This document shows, piece by piece, positions 1-8,645 of a DNA stretch of 64,000 nt. A program made the translations under genes and the position numbers. This DNA is from Yoonia sp. (lineage in GTDB: Bacteria > Pseudomonadota > Alphaproteobacteria > Rhodobacterales > Rhodobacteraceae): NCBI RefSeq assembly GCF_017854565.1, contig NZ_JAFMHJ010000017.1:1-64000 (forward strand). Direction: 5' to 3'. The stretch's first letter is position 1. The number at the start of each line of letters is the position of its first letter. The notes below the pieces were generated by a model. It saw only the letters and a program-made list of their open reading frames with translations, had not been told where the DNA came from and ran no database searches.

Positions 1-50
1 AGTGGCAACATTTTGCGCTGCCCTTTGGCTCACTTTTACTCTGCCGTTGA

Positions 51-1238
51 CACCTGTTATGGCCCAAGGCCAAGAAGGCGGGCAAATTTGACCTGTCGCT
101 GCTGCACGCGGAAGGTGCGCAAACCGGACCCGAAAAATTCAAGGCCCAATATTTCCGGCAGAATTATTATGGCTCGGAACGCTATGTTCTGTCGGTGCCG
201 GGCAGTGTGCAGTATCGGCTGCCACCCGATGGGGCCGGTTTTGAAAACCTGTTTCTGGCGGGCGACTGGACCCGCTGCGGGATCAACGCGGGCTGTGTCG
301 AAGCCGCCACGATTTCCGGGCTTGGCGCGGCCAAGGCGCTGACCGGCGCAAATATTGAAATCGTCGGCGAAGGCGATATCGCGCCCGATGCCGGACCAAC
401 AGCCGCCGCCAAGCTCGACAGCCCCTATGCGCAAACGGCACCTTGGCCGCTGACCCCGTTCTATGGCGTTGGTCAGCTTGACGGTTTCTTCAGTTTCCAT
501 GCGGTCGATGCAAAAGAGCTGGAAAAATCACTGCCCAAAGGCATGAGCCTGCACCCCCAAGCGCTCACCCCTCAAGGGACCCACCCGGTCGCGATCCTTG
601 CCAATCAGCAGATCGGCGTGCGGGCCGCCACGCTGCCGCGCTTTACCGGCTACCGCAATTATTTCGAAGCGATCACCGCGATCAGCTATGTCCAGATCGA
701 AGGCCAAGAAGGCGCATTTACCTACCTGCCCAATATTTACCTGAACCGCCTGCGCCCGCAACTGGCCGGCGTTTGGTACTATGGCTACAACAAACGCATC
801 GGCCAACTGACAATGTCCAACGACCGCCATACCGTCGCCTCGGCGCAGGGCACGCCGATCTGGTCCGCCAAATATGCGCAACGCGACTTCGCCCGACCGC
901 TAACCCAATATGACACGCTGGGCGCAGTCCACCGTCTGGCCGAACAAGTGGTCGTCAGCAAAAATAAATTCGGCCACTGGCAGTATTCGAACCTCGATTT
1001 CAGCCTGACCTCGGCCTATGTCGCTGGTATTGATGTGGAAATAGACGTGCATGACTTTGGCTTGTCCAATCTGCCCGTTGGCAAGATGACCGCCCAGCCG
1101 CTGCGCCAAACCACCCATCACGCCGCAGCCGACAACCACCTGCCGGGCGCTTTTCGGATCTGGACCAGTTGGACGCTTTCAAATCCATTTGACAGCGCAC
1201 GCATTGCGCGCTTGGAAGCCAGCCAAACACGCCTATAG
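51..1238 (+). CDS. C-terminal part of FAD-dependent oxidoreductase fused to acetoacetate-decarboxylase-like domain (5' end broken or missing)
   Basis: The frame reads in from the left with a typical FAD-amine-oxidase C-terminus: LWP, then ERYVLS, then the flavin-contacting LAGDWTR at about 255-275. From about 410 onward it resembles the acetoacetate decarboxylase superfamily, including GYNKRIG at about 784, which matches the GYPKK Schiff-base lysine region of that family. An in-frame TGA lies at 48-50, although homologous-looking sequence continues on its downstream side, so the FAD-binding N-terminus is separated by a stop. The first ATG inside the frame is at 195, which would leave no complete FAD domain. 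The gene may be a pseudogene, may carry an upstream frameshift, or may contain a sequence error. The cyclase gene follows 25 bp later. Family assignment is moderately sure; the exact reaction is unknown. Confidence 0.55.
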   Translation, partial: HLLWPKAKKAGKFDLSLLHAEGAQTGPEKFKAQYFRQNYYGSERYVLSVPGSVQYRLPPDGAGFENLFLAGDWTRCGINAGCVEAATISGLGAAKALTGANIEIVGEGDIAPDAGPTAAAKLDSPYAQTAPWPLTPFYGVGQLDGFFSFHAVDAKELEKSLPKGMSLHPQALTPQGTHPVAILANQQIGVRAATLPRFTGYRNYFEAITAISYVQIEGQEGAFTYLPNIYLNRLRPQLAGVWYYGYNKRIGQLTMSNDRHTVASAQGTPIWSAKYAQRDFARPLTQYDTLGAVHRLAEQVVVSKNKFGHWQYSNLDFSLTSAYVAGIDVEIDVHDFGLSNLPVGKMTAQPLRQTTHHAAADNHLPGAFRIWTSWTLSNPFDSARIARLEASQTRL

Positions 1239-1263
1239 TGCGCCACAGGGACGGGAGTGAACG

Positions 1264-4260
1264 ATGAATACGCCACACATACCCTCTGCCTTAACCGGCA
1301 GGGGTGAACGCAAGCAAATTACAGCCGTATTCATTGACCTTGTTGGGTTCAGTGATATCGCCAGCACCGCCGATGCCGAGGACCTGCAACAGTGGCTGGA
1401 AGACTACTATACCCAGTCCCGCGACATCATCGAAGCCCATGACGGCGAAGTCACCGAATATTTGGGCGACGGCGTGGTCGCCTTGTTTGGCCTTTCCAAA
1501 GCCGATGAACTGGCCGCGGCCAAGGCGGTGAACGCCGCCCTGAAAGCCGTCAATGAAATCAGCGCGGCCTATCGCGGCGGCGTGTCCATCGAAGTGCGCG
1601 CAGGTGTTGCCACCGGCGAAGTGGCCGTGCGCGCAAGCAGCGGCAACAACACACTGCCGCGTGCCACGGGCATGGTGACCACCTTGGCCCAGCGTATTCA
1701 GGAACGCGCCACCGCCGGCACGGTCATGGTATCCGAAAGGACCCGCATGCTGCTGCGCGACACGATGGTCCTGCAAGAGATGCCAGGTCAACGCCTCAAA
1801 GGTTTCGCCGAGGCGCAAACCCTGTATCAACCCATGCCGCAAGCCTTCCCTCTGCAGCGCAAGAAACTTGACTTTTTCGTGGGCCGCAAGACTGAATTAC
1901 AGCGGATTACGGCAAGCCGCGAACCCTGCTTGCTGATCGGGCAGGCCGGGATCGGCAAAACCACCCTCAGCCGCTTTGTCGCGCAATCCGCCGCAGCCGT
2001 GTCCACCTTTGCCGCCGATGGCACCCAGACCCGCGCCAGCTACCAGCCATTCAACGACTGGATCATGCAGCAAACCGGCAGCACCCTGCCGGAGTTCAGC
2101 GACATCCAGACCCGGTTCGGCGCCTTGGAGCCCGATGCCCAGCGCGCGCTGGCACTGGCGCTTGGTCTGCCCGAAGGTCAGCGCCTGTTGGCCGAGAGAA
2201 CCAACCTTGCCCTGAAATCCCTGATCGACAACAGCCTGTGGCAGGCTATTCAAGCGGTGCAACCCGACGGTTTGTTGATTTTCGAAGACCTGCACTGGCT
2301 CGACAACGCCAGTTTCAGCGTGTTGGTCAACATCCTGCTCAGCCCGGCTGCCGCCAATTACCAGATCGTGATGACCAGCCGCGAAGACACGAAGATCGGC
2401 AAATATCTGGGCAATCTGCCCATCGTGGTGATCCCCTTGGAAACGTTTGACGACGCCGATGCGCAGGGGATGCTGGATGCGCTGTCGGAGGGCAAAGTCA
2501 CGGCCAATGAACGGGCCGCTCTTGTCGAAAAAGCTGGCGGTGTGCCGCTTTATCTCGAGCAATTGTACAAACGGCGCGCCACGGGCACCCAAGCGACGGA
2601 TCACATCCCCGGCTCTTTGATGGACCTTCTGGCCGAACAGATCGACGCGACCGGGCCATCCAAGCCGGTGCTGCAATGTGCCGCTGTGATCGGGCGCAGC
2701 TTTAGCCTTGATATGTTGCGGGCGATTGCGGCGGATCAGGAACCGCTGGATACGCACCTGCACGCCGCCTGTACGCGCGGTGTCCTGCTCAAGGACGCCG
2801 CCGACGCCTGGACCTTTTCCCATGCGCTTTTGCATCAGGCCGCCTATCAGGGAATGTTGCGCAAGACCCGGATCGAATATCACGGCCAGATTGCAGACCA
2901 CCTGCAAGAACGCCACCCCGACGCCGTGCGGCGCAACCCTGCCCTGCTGACCGACCACCTCAGCCGTGCGCAGCAATATGTCCCTGCGATCCAGAACTAT
3001 CTGACCGTCAGCCAATGGGCGCTGTTCCAAGGCGCGCTTGAAGACGCCGAAGCGCATATTATCGCAGCACTGACACTTTGCGCCGATGCGCCGGGCGATA
3101 TCGACGTGACCGATCTGGAAATCGCCTGTCAGACCGCGCTTGGGTCGATCCGGATGCAGACGCAGGGCTTTACCGCCGCCCCGGTCAAAGAAGCCTTTGA
3201 AGCCGTGGAGCGGTTGGCCACCGCGCAGCACAAATACTCAAGCGCGAACGGCCCTGCGTTTTACGGCAGCTTCTCGCATGCGATCATTTCGGCGGACAAG
3301 GCGGGGTCGGAACGGTTCTGCAACCTTCTGGTCGAAACCGCCGACAATCTGCCCCAAGACGCTGCAAGCCAGCAAATTCGCCTTGCCGCGCTTGGCACCA
3401 GTGTCTGCCTGAACTTCTATAGCGGCAATTTCCAAGAGCAGTTCCAAGACTTCGCCGGGCTGCGCGCCATATATGACGTCGGCAAACATGGCGCGATGAT
3501 TGCGCAGTATGGCATGGATACCTTTGCCGCCGCCCAGATGTTCGAACCGGTCGGGCGGGCGATTTGTGGCGACAGCCATCTGGTGGACGCGCTAAGCGCC
3601 GAAACCGACACCCATCAGGACCAGTTGAACATCCCCGTGATGCTGCCCTATGCGCAGGTTTGGGGTGCTGTCCCGCTGTTTTACGCGGGCAAGACCGATC
3701 AGGCGATCGCGCGCCTGCAACAGGGCATCGCAACAGCCCACGCGCAGGCCGCATTGTTCTGGCAAATCACCGGCAGCGCATGGCTGCACGTGATGGACCC
3801 GACGCAAAGCGATACCCCCGAAGGTTTGGCGCAATTCGAGCAGATACTTTTGACCCACGAAGCTATCGGATCAAACGTCGGCCTACCCTATTTCCGGGCC
3901 TACTATGCACAGGCGCTCTGGCGGCACGCAAAACCCGAAATGGCGTATAAATGCGCCCGCCAAGCGACCGGGGACTGCGCGGCATCGGGCCTGCTTTGCT
4001 GGTACCCCGAAGTCCTGCGGCTGCACGCTGATATCTGCGACAAGACGCACCGAAGCGACGAAGCGACCAAAGCACTTTCACTGGCCGTCAGCATTGCCGA
4101 CCAGCAACACGCCAGCCTCTGGCGGCTGCGCGCGCGGCTGGACCAATTCGCAACGGGCCGTGCAAACGGCAGTGACCTTGCCGCGGCGCTGGCCGCCTTT
4201 CCGACAGCCGCAACCCCCCCCGAGGTGATCGCAGCACGGGCCCTTTTGGAAACCGCATGA
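1264..4260 (+). CDS. Class III adenylate/guanylate cyclase-like protein with AAA-type ATPase and helical-repeat region
   Basis: 998 aa. Residues 18-185 are a class III nucleotide cyclase domain with both metal-binding aspartates (FIDLVGFSD near 23-31 and YLGDGVVALFG near 66-76). A P-loop ATPase domain follows, with Walker A GQAGIGKTT at about 226-234 and Walker B LLIFEDLHWLD at about 337-347. The C-terminal half is rich in alpha helices and looks TPR-like, as in MalT-type STAND proteins. Two usually conserved cyclase positions differ: the substrate-selecting lysine before the GDG motif is Glu (TEYLGDG), and the transition-state Asn of the VNxAxR motif is Thr (TTLAQR). Output may therefore be cAMP, weak, or absent. 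The stop overlaps the start of a Crp/Fnr regulator by 4 bp (ATGA), so the two are translationally coupled and probably work together. Confidence 0.85.
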   Translation: MNTPHIPSALTGRGERKQITAVFIDLVGFSDIASTADAEDLQQWLEDYYTQSRDIIEAHDGEVTEYLGDGVVALFGLSKADELAAAKAVNAALKAVNEISAAYRGGVSIEVRAGVATGEVAVRASSGNNTLPRATGMVTTLAQRIQERATAGTVMVSERTRMLLRDTMVLQEMPGQRLKGFAEAQTLYQPMPQAFPLQRKKLDFFVGRKTELQRITASREPCLLIGQAGIGKTTLSRFVAQSAAAVSTFAADGTQTRASYQPFNDWIMQQTGSTLPEFSDIQTRFGALEPDAQRALALALGLPEGQRLLAERTNLALKSLIDNSLWQAIQAVQPDGLLIFEDLHWLDNASFSVLVNILLSPAAANYQIVMTSREDTKIGKYLGNLPIVVIPLETFDDADAQGMLDALSEGKVTANERAALVEKAGGVPLYLEQLYKRRATGTQATDHIPGSLMDLLAEQIDATGPSKPVLQCAAVIGRSFSLDMLRAIAADQEPLDTHLHAACTRGVLLKDAADAWTFSHALLHQAAYQGMLRKTRIEYHGQIADHLQERHPDAVRRNPALLTDHLSRAQQYVPAIQNYLTVSQWALFQGALEDAEAHIIAALTLCADAPGDIDVTDLEIACQTALGSIRMQTQGFTAAPVKEAFEAVERLATAQHKYSSANGPAFYGSFSHAIISADKAGSERFCNLLVETADNLPQDAASQQIRLAALGTSVCLNFYSGNFQEQFQDFAGLRAIYDVGKHGAMIAQYGMDTFAAAQMFEPVGRAICGDSHLVDALSAETDTHQDQLNIPVMLPYAQVWGAVPLFYAGKTDQAIARLQQGIATAHAQAALFWQITGSAWLHVMDPTQSDTPEGLAQFEQILLTHEAIGSNVGLPYFRAYYAQALWRHAKPEMAYKCARQATGDCAASGLLCWYPEVLRLHADICDKTHRSDEATKALSLAVSIADQQHASLWRLRARLDQFATGRANGSDLAAALAAFPTAATPPEVIAARALLETA

Positions 4261-4937
4261 ACCCAAACCAGCTACTGCGCTACAAGCTGCCCCTGTTTGA
4301 TGGCATCACCACGGCAGATCTGGCCCACATTCCCCTTCAGGTCACTGAAATACGCCTGAACGCATGGCAGACGGTGTTTAACCAACAAGAAGATTCGCAC
4401 GATATCTTCTTTCTGATTTCCGGTGCCCTGCTTGCGGTTTACTGGACCCAAGAAGGCCGCGAGATCGTCTTTTCCCGCTTCCCCGAAGGTGCCTATTTCG
4501 GGGAAATGGCCGCATTGGACGGCACGCCACGGTCGCTGGCCGTATTTGCCAAAACCCAGGCACGGGTGCTGTCGATGACGCGCGAAAGCTTTCTGCAGTT
4601 GTTCAACACCGTCCCCGTGATCCGCGACCGGATCGTGCGGCATCTTGTGTGTCGGATCCGCTCTCTGACGGAACGCAACATGGAAATGACCACCCTGTCG
4701 GTCGAACAGCGGGTCGGCACGTATCTTTTGCGGCTTGCCGCCGAACACGGCAAACTGGCCAAAGGCTCGATCATCGACAACGCGCCGACCCATGCCGAAA
4801 TTGCAGGCTCTATCGGGGCCAATCGGGAAATGGTCAGCCGCTCGATTAGCAAACTGGCCAAACGCGGGGTGATCCGACCTGCCCGCCAGCGGATCGAGAT
4901 CCTCGACCCCGAAGCCCTGTCCGAAGGTCTGGCCTAA
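4257..4937 (+). CDS. Crp/Fnr family transcriptional regulator with cyclic-nucleotide-binding domain
   Basis: 226 aa. The N-terminal beta-roll runs from about residue 15 to 125 and contains a phosphate-binding cassette, FGEMAALDGTPRS. The Glu and Arg that bind the ribose and phosphate of cAMP in Crp are both kept. A long dimerisation helix follows, then a Crp-type winged helix (about 150-220) with the recognition segment GANREMVSRSISKL. There is no cysteine cluster like that of Fnr. The ATG lies inside the stop region of the cyclase gene, so the pair is one transcription unit. I infer that it senses the nucleotide made by its partner; direct targets are not visible. Confidence 0.88.
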   Translation: MNPNQLLRYKLPLFDGITTADLAHIPLQVTEIRLNAWQTVFNQQEDSHDIFFLISGALLAVYWTQEGREIVFSRFPEGAYFGEMAALDGTPRSLAVFAKTQARVLSMTRESFLQLFNTVPVIRDRIVRHLVCRIRSLTERNMEMTTLSVEQRVGTYLLRLAAEHGKLAKGSIIDNAPTHAEIAGSIGANREMVSRSISKLAKRGVIRPARQRIEILDPEALSEGLA

Positions 4938-5020
4938 AACGCACGCGACGTGTCGTAGCGCACACACCGATGCGCCTGCTTTCGCCTAAGTTGCTGCAAA
5001 GACGCAACAAGGGTCAGCCG

Positions 5021-5779
5021 ATGCAGCTATTCCAAACACTGGGTCACGGGTTGTCGGCGTTGATCGTCGTCGGGGTTGTCGGGGTGCTGGCCATGCGACC
5101 AGCCCTGCCGCTGCACACACCCCCGATCACCACAGCAACGCAGACCGCAACGCCACCAGCCGCCACCCAAGCCGACCAGACGCTGCCCGGCATCGACGTG
5201 TCGCATTACCAAGGTGACATCAACTGGACACAAGTGGCCGCAGACGGGCTGATCTTCAGCTATCACAAAGCGACCGACGGGATCACCTACAGCGACCCGC
5301 GCTATCATGCGAACCGGGCCGCAGCCACCAGCGCGGGCCTGCTGTTCGGCGCCTATCATTTCTACGAACCCAACGATGCGCCCCTGCCACAGGCCCAGAA
5401 TTTTGTGACCGTCGCAGGTGTCGGTCCCGGCTCGCTTCCGCCGGTCGTCGATCTGGAACGGGCACCGCCAAAGGGGCAGGAAGCCGCCTTTGCCAAAGAT
5501 GTGGAAACATGGCTGAACTATGTCGAACAGGCCACGGGCTGCGCGCCCGTCGTCTATGCCAGCCCGTCGTTCTGGAACAGCTACCTTGATACCGCCGGCG
5601 CGGACCGGCCCCTGTGGCTGGCGTCTTACGGCACCACACCAAACCTGCCTCGCGGGCTGCAAAAATGGACCTTTTGGCAATACAGCCCCCACGGATCAAT
5701 CAACGGGATAAAGGGTTTTGTCGATCGCAACACCTTTGCGGGCGGCCATACCGATCTGGCTAACCTGACCTGCCCATAG
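5021..5779 (+). CDS. GH25 family muramidase (lysozyme) with N-terminal membrane anchor or signal
   Basis: 252 aa from the ATG at 5021, which has an AAGGG ribosome-binding site 7 bp upstream; the in-frame ATG at 4970 has none. A hydrophobic segment (residues 9-28) is followed by a Pro/Thr/Ala-rich linker, then a glycoside hydrolase family 25 domain beginning GIDVSHYQGDINW. The acidic catalytic motif is PPVVDLERAP, and FWQYSPHG near the end is the conserved tryptophan region. GH25 enzymes cleave the beta-1,4 bond between MurNAc and GlcNAc. The anchor suggests action in the periplasm or outside the cell, in wall remodelling or against other cells. It is followed after 9 bp by an unknown membrane protein gene. 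Confidence 0.88.
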   Translation: MQLFQTLGHGLSALIVVGVVGVLAMRPALPLHTPPITTATQTATPPAATQADQTLPGIDVSHYQGDINWTQVAADGLIFSYHKATDGITYSDPRYHANRAAATSAGLLFGAYHFYEPNDAPLPQAQNFVTVAGVGPGSLPPVVDLERAPPKGQEAAFAKDVETWLNYVEQATGCAPVVYASPSFWNSYLDTAGADRPLWLASYGTTPNLPRGLQKWTFWQYSPHGSINGIKGFVDRNTFAGGHTDLANLTCP

Positions 5780-5788
5780 GATAAAACG

Positions 5789-6670
5789 ATGACACCCATG
5801 TTGCGAAACTTCCTGCTTGCCGCCGTGTGCGTCGCTTCTGCCGCCCTGCTGTGGCTGCTGGCCACGACCGGCACCTATGTGCTGGGCCAATCCGGCTCTG
5901 CGATCGTGGCGCAAAACACCAGCTACTTGCAGGACGCCAGCCGCGACGGCCTGCAAGACATGCTGCTGATCGCCGAGATCCTCGGCCTGCTCGAAGTCCT
6001 GTCCACCACCGAAGTCGGCCTGACCGTCGTGGTATCCGTCAGCGCCGAAGCCGGTCAGGCACTGTCGGCCCTGACACATGTGATGGAACGCGTGCTGGGC
6101 GTCGCCACGCTTGCCACCGGCACAGCCGAGGCGATGCTGGGCCTCAACCGCGCCGCAGCCGCCGCATCATTTGGGCTGGCGCAACTGTCACTGGGTCTGG
6201 GGGCCGGGTACTTTGTGTTTCGGGGTCTGAACATCCACAACCGGCTGCAACATCTGGCGCATACGCTGGTGCGAATGGCGACCATGCTGTTCCTGATCGC
6301 CTATCTGGTGATCCCCTACAGCATCAACGCCAGCGGCTGGCTGGCCAACCAGATTGCGGAACCGGGCGACCCGTCGGCGGTGCAGGTGATGCATGACCGC
6401 ACGGTCAAGCGCAATCTGTCCAACGACCCCCTGAAATACTGGAGCGACGCAGAGCACCTGACTCGGGGGTTCAAGGACACGATCAACGATCTCCCCCAAA
6501 AGCTGAGCCTGATGACCACCCATTACCTTGGTACGTTGATCCACCTGCTGCTGGTCGGGATTGGCTTTCCGTTGCTGGCAGCTGCCCTGATGATCCTTGT
6601 GATCAGGCGGATGTTTGACGGGCCGCCGGCAGACGATGGCGCAAACAAGACGCCACGCGCGGTAGGGTAG
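5789..6670 (+). CDS. Multi-pass membrane protein of unknown function
   Basis: 293 aa, not recognised. Hydrophobic segments at about 7-28, 127-146, 162-180 and 246-273 suggest four transmembrane helices. A weakly hydrophobic, Val/Ala/Thr-rich helical stretch (55-120) and a polar loop (185-240) lie between them. An AGGAT ribosome-binding site precedes the ATG. It starts 9 bp after the GH25 muramidase gene, so the two are probably co-transcribed. One guess is that it helps position or control the muramidase, but nothing in the sequence proves this. Confidence 0.75.
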   Translation: MTPMLRNFLLAAVCVASAALLWLLATTGTYVLGQSGSAIVAQNTSYLQDASRDGLQDMLLIAEILGLLEVLSTTEVGLTVVVSVSAEAGQALSALTHVMERVLGVATLATGTAEAMLGLNRAAAAASFGLAQLSLGLGAGYFVFRGLNIHNRLQHLAHTLVRMATMLFLIAYLVIPYSINASGWLANQIAEPGDPSAVQVMHDRTVKRNLSNDPLKYWSDAEHLTRGFKDTINDLPQKLSLMTTHYLGTLIHLLLVGIGFPLLAAALMILVIRRMFDGPPADDGANKTPRAVG

Positions 6671-6853
6671 ACGAAAACGTCTTGGTCGATCACGGGATCG
6701 GCCCTGATATTTTCCACCTTGCCGATGACAGGCCCGACATGCGGCGCGGGCTGATCCGGGCCCGGCAAAATATGATCCGGCAAAACCGCCCCGGGTGATT
6801 GATCTGCGGCGGCTCGTACATAGATTGGTACAACCATAGCCAAAGGATGCCCG

Positions 6854-7861
6854 ATGTTTCTGCGCTGCGCCATCGCCACCGTTCTTAGCCTGCTTGGCCT
6901 GCCTGCGGCGGCGCAATGCACCGGTGACAGCTATCTGGATCAGCTAAGCGACCGCGATCAGGCCGCCCTGACCGCGACCGTCGCCGCAATGCCCTATGCC
7001 GAGGGGATCATCTGGACCGCGCAGAAGGACGACCGGCACATCACGGTCGTCGGCACCATGCACATCTACGATCCACGGCTCGAACCGATCCATGACGGCC
7101 TGCGCGATACCATCGCGGGCGCCGACCTTGTGCTTGTCGAAGCCACCCCCGAGGACGAGATAAAACTACAGAACATGGTGGCAGCCGATCCCAGTCGCAT
7201 CTTCATCATCGAAGGCCCGTCGTTGCGGGACCTGCTGGACGATGACACATGGGACCTGGTCGTGCAGGCTGCCCAAGCCCGCAATATTCCCGGCTTCATG
7301 GCCGCCAAGATGCAGCCATGGTATTTGTCGATGATGCTGTCGATCCCGGTTTGCGCCTCAGCTGAGCTGATGGAGGGTGCGCGCGGTCTCGATCATATGA
7401 TCATGGCAGATGCCATCGCCGCCCGCGTCCCATTGCAGGGGCTGGAACCCTTCACGACCCTGTTCGACATCTTTCAAAACGACCCGATCGAAGACCAGAT
7501 CGACATGCTGATGGTCAGTCTTTTGGCACCGGACCAGCAACAACAGATGTTTGTCGCCACGCTTGATCGCTATTTCGCCCAGGACGTCGGCCGGCTGTGG
7601 GAACTTTCACGCTTTGCCATGGCCAATATTCCGGGCGTCACACCCGCCGAAGCCGAAGCCCTTTTTGCCGAAACCGAAGCGGCCCTGCTGATCGACCGCA
7701 ACCGCAACTGGATGCCCGTAATCGCCGATGCCGCCGCCCGGCACGACCAACTGGTCATCGCAGTCGGCGCGGCCCATCTGATTGGCACAGACGGCGTGCT
7801 GCAACTGCTGGAAAACGATGGCTGGACCCTGACCCGGTCCGCCGCCTACAGCTCTCCGTAG
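6854..7861 (+). CDS. TraB/GumN family protein (predicted secreted metalloprotease-like)
   Basis: 335 aa with an N-terminal signal peptide ending near AAAQC (residues 18-22). The body matches the TraB/GumN (ChaN-like) fold: an early VVGTMHIYD motif holding the first conserved His, a central LVEATPEDE, and a C-terminal VGAAHLIGTDGVLQLLENDGW holding the second conserved His and the GxxHL signature. Bacterial members are usually annotated only as TraB/GumN; the related Tiki proteins are metal-dependent proteases. An AAAGGA ribosome-binding site precedes the ATG. The 3' end overlaps the convergent DUF2161 gene by 16 bp. Confidence 0.85.
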   Translation: MFLRCAIATVLSLLGLPAAAQCTGDSYLDQLSDRDQAALTATVAAMPYAEGIIWTAQKDDRHITVVGTMHIYDPRLEPIHDGLRDTIAGADLVLVEATPEDEIKLQNMVAADPSRIFIIEGPSLRDLLDDDTWDLVVQAAQARNIPGFMAAKMQPWYLSMMLSIPVCASAELMEGARGLDHMIMADAIAARVPLQGLEPFTTLFDIFQNDPIEDQIDMLMVSLLAPDQQQQMFVATLDRYFAQDVGRLWELSRFAMANIPGVTPAEAEALFAETEAALLIDRNRNWMPVIADAAARHDQLVIAVGAAHLIGTDGVLQLLENDGWTLTRSAAYSSP

Positions 7862-8514
7862 TCCGCCATGCCTTGGCGGCCTGCATCTGTCAGGTCATAC
7901 ACCCCACGCGAAACCCGGCAAAACCAGCCATAGTGATCATCCGCCATGATGCGCGTCGCTTGCGGCACCTCGGCCCAGGCCTTGACCTGCGCCCCCTTTG
8001 ACGGACCATGCACCGCCAGAAACCGGGCACAGCGCACGGCGTCCTGGCGATAACCAGTGACGATCCCATGCCGGGTCGCGCCGCCCGCGTTCGGATCGCC
8101 CTGCAAACGATCAAAGGCACGCAACAGGCGCGCCGCCTTCTTCTTGGACTTGCGCGGCGCATAAGGCACCGGGTCCGCGTGCACCTCAACATGGCCATCG
8201 CGCGCACGCACCGTCAGGACCCCCAAACCGACACGGCGGGCAAGGGCCACATTATCCTTCAACGCCCGCACCGCAGGCTTGCCGGTCTTGTGCGGCACCG
8301 CCACATAAACCTGATCCGTCACCACCAGCCGCGCAATGCCCTGATGAAACAACGTCAGCGAAAAACCCAGCTTCAACTCGACGATCAGCGGCGGCTCATC
8401 GGCGCGGCGGGCCACGACATCCGCCGCACCCACCTCGCCTTTCACCTCATAGCCTTGGCGCTGCAAATAGGCTTTGACCGGGTGATACAGATCCGCCTCG
8501 CGCATCTTTGTCAT
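7846..8514 (-). CDS. DUF2161 family protein, PD-(D/E)XK nuclease-like
   Basis: 222 aa. The N-terminal half has a restriction-endonuclease-like core: EVGAADVVARR supplies the Asp, and LIVELKLGFS supplies the E-x-K of a PD-(D/E)XK site. A basic segment (RKSKKKAARLLR) and a C-terminal winged-helix-like part follow. DUF2161 proteins are widespread in Rhodobacterales as stand-alone genes of unknown target. Both ATG 8514 and ATG 8505 (MREADLYHP) are possible starts. It is convergent with the TraB/GumN gene and divergent from the pyrophosphatase gene. DNA binding and cleavage are inferred from the motif only. Confidence 0.8.
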   Translation of the reverse strand: MTKMREADLYHPVKAYLQRQGYEVKGEVGAADVVARRADEPPLIVELKLGFSLTLFHQGIARLVVTDQVYVAVPHKTGKPAVRALKDNVALARRVGLGVLTVRARDGHVEVHADPVPYAPRKSKKKAARLLRAFDRLQGDPNAGGATRHGIVTGYRQDAVRCARFLAVHGPSKGAQVKAWAEVPQATRIMADDHYGWFCRVSRGVYDLTDAGRQGMADYGEL

Positions 8515-8645
8515 TTCACGGCCCCCCTCATCACATTCATATTATGCTGCATAGTCGCAACAACCGCGCGCCATGTCACCTCGTGACATCGCCCATTGGC
8601 CTGCTATAACCCGGCCCAACCGTACTGCAGATGAAGGCACATACC

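Noticed and set aside
1897-3231. 444-codon open frame on the minus strand opposite the cyclase gene
   Set aside because: Antisense to a clear gene, no family-like motif, and composition as expected from a GC-rich third-position shadow.
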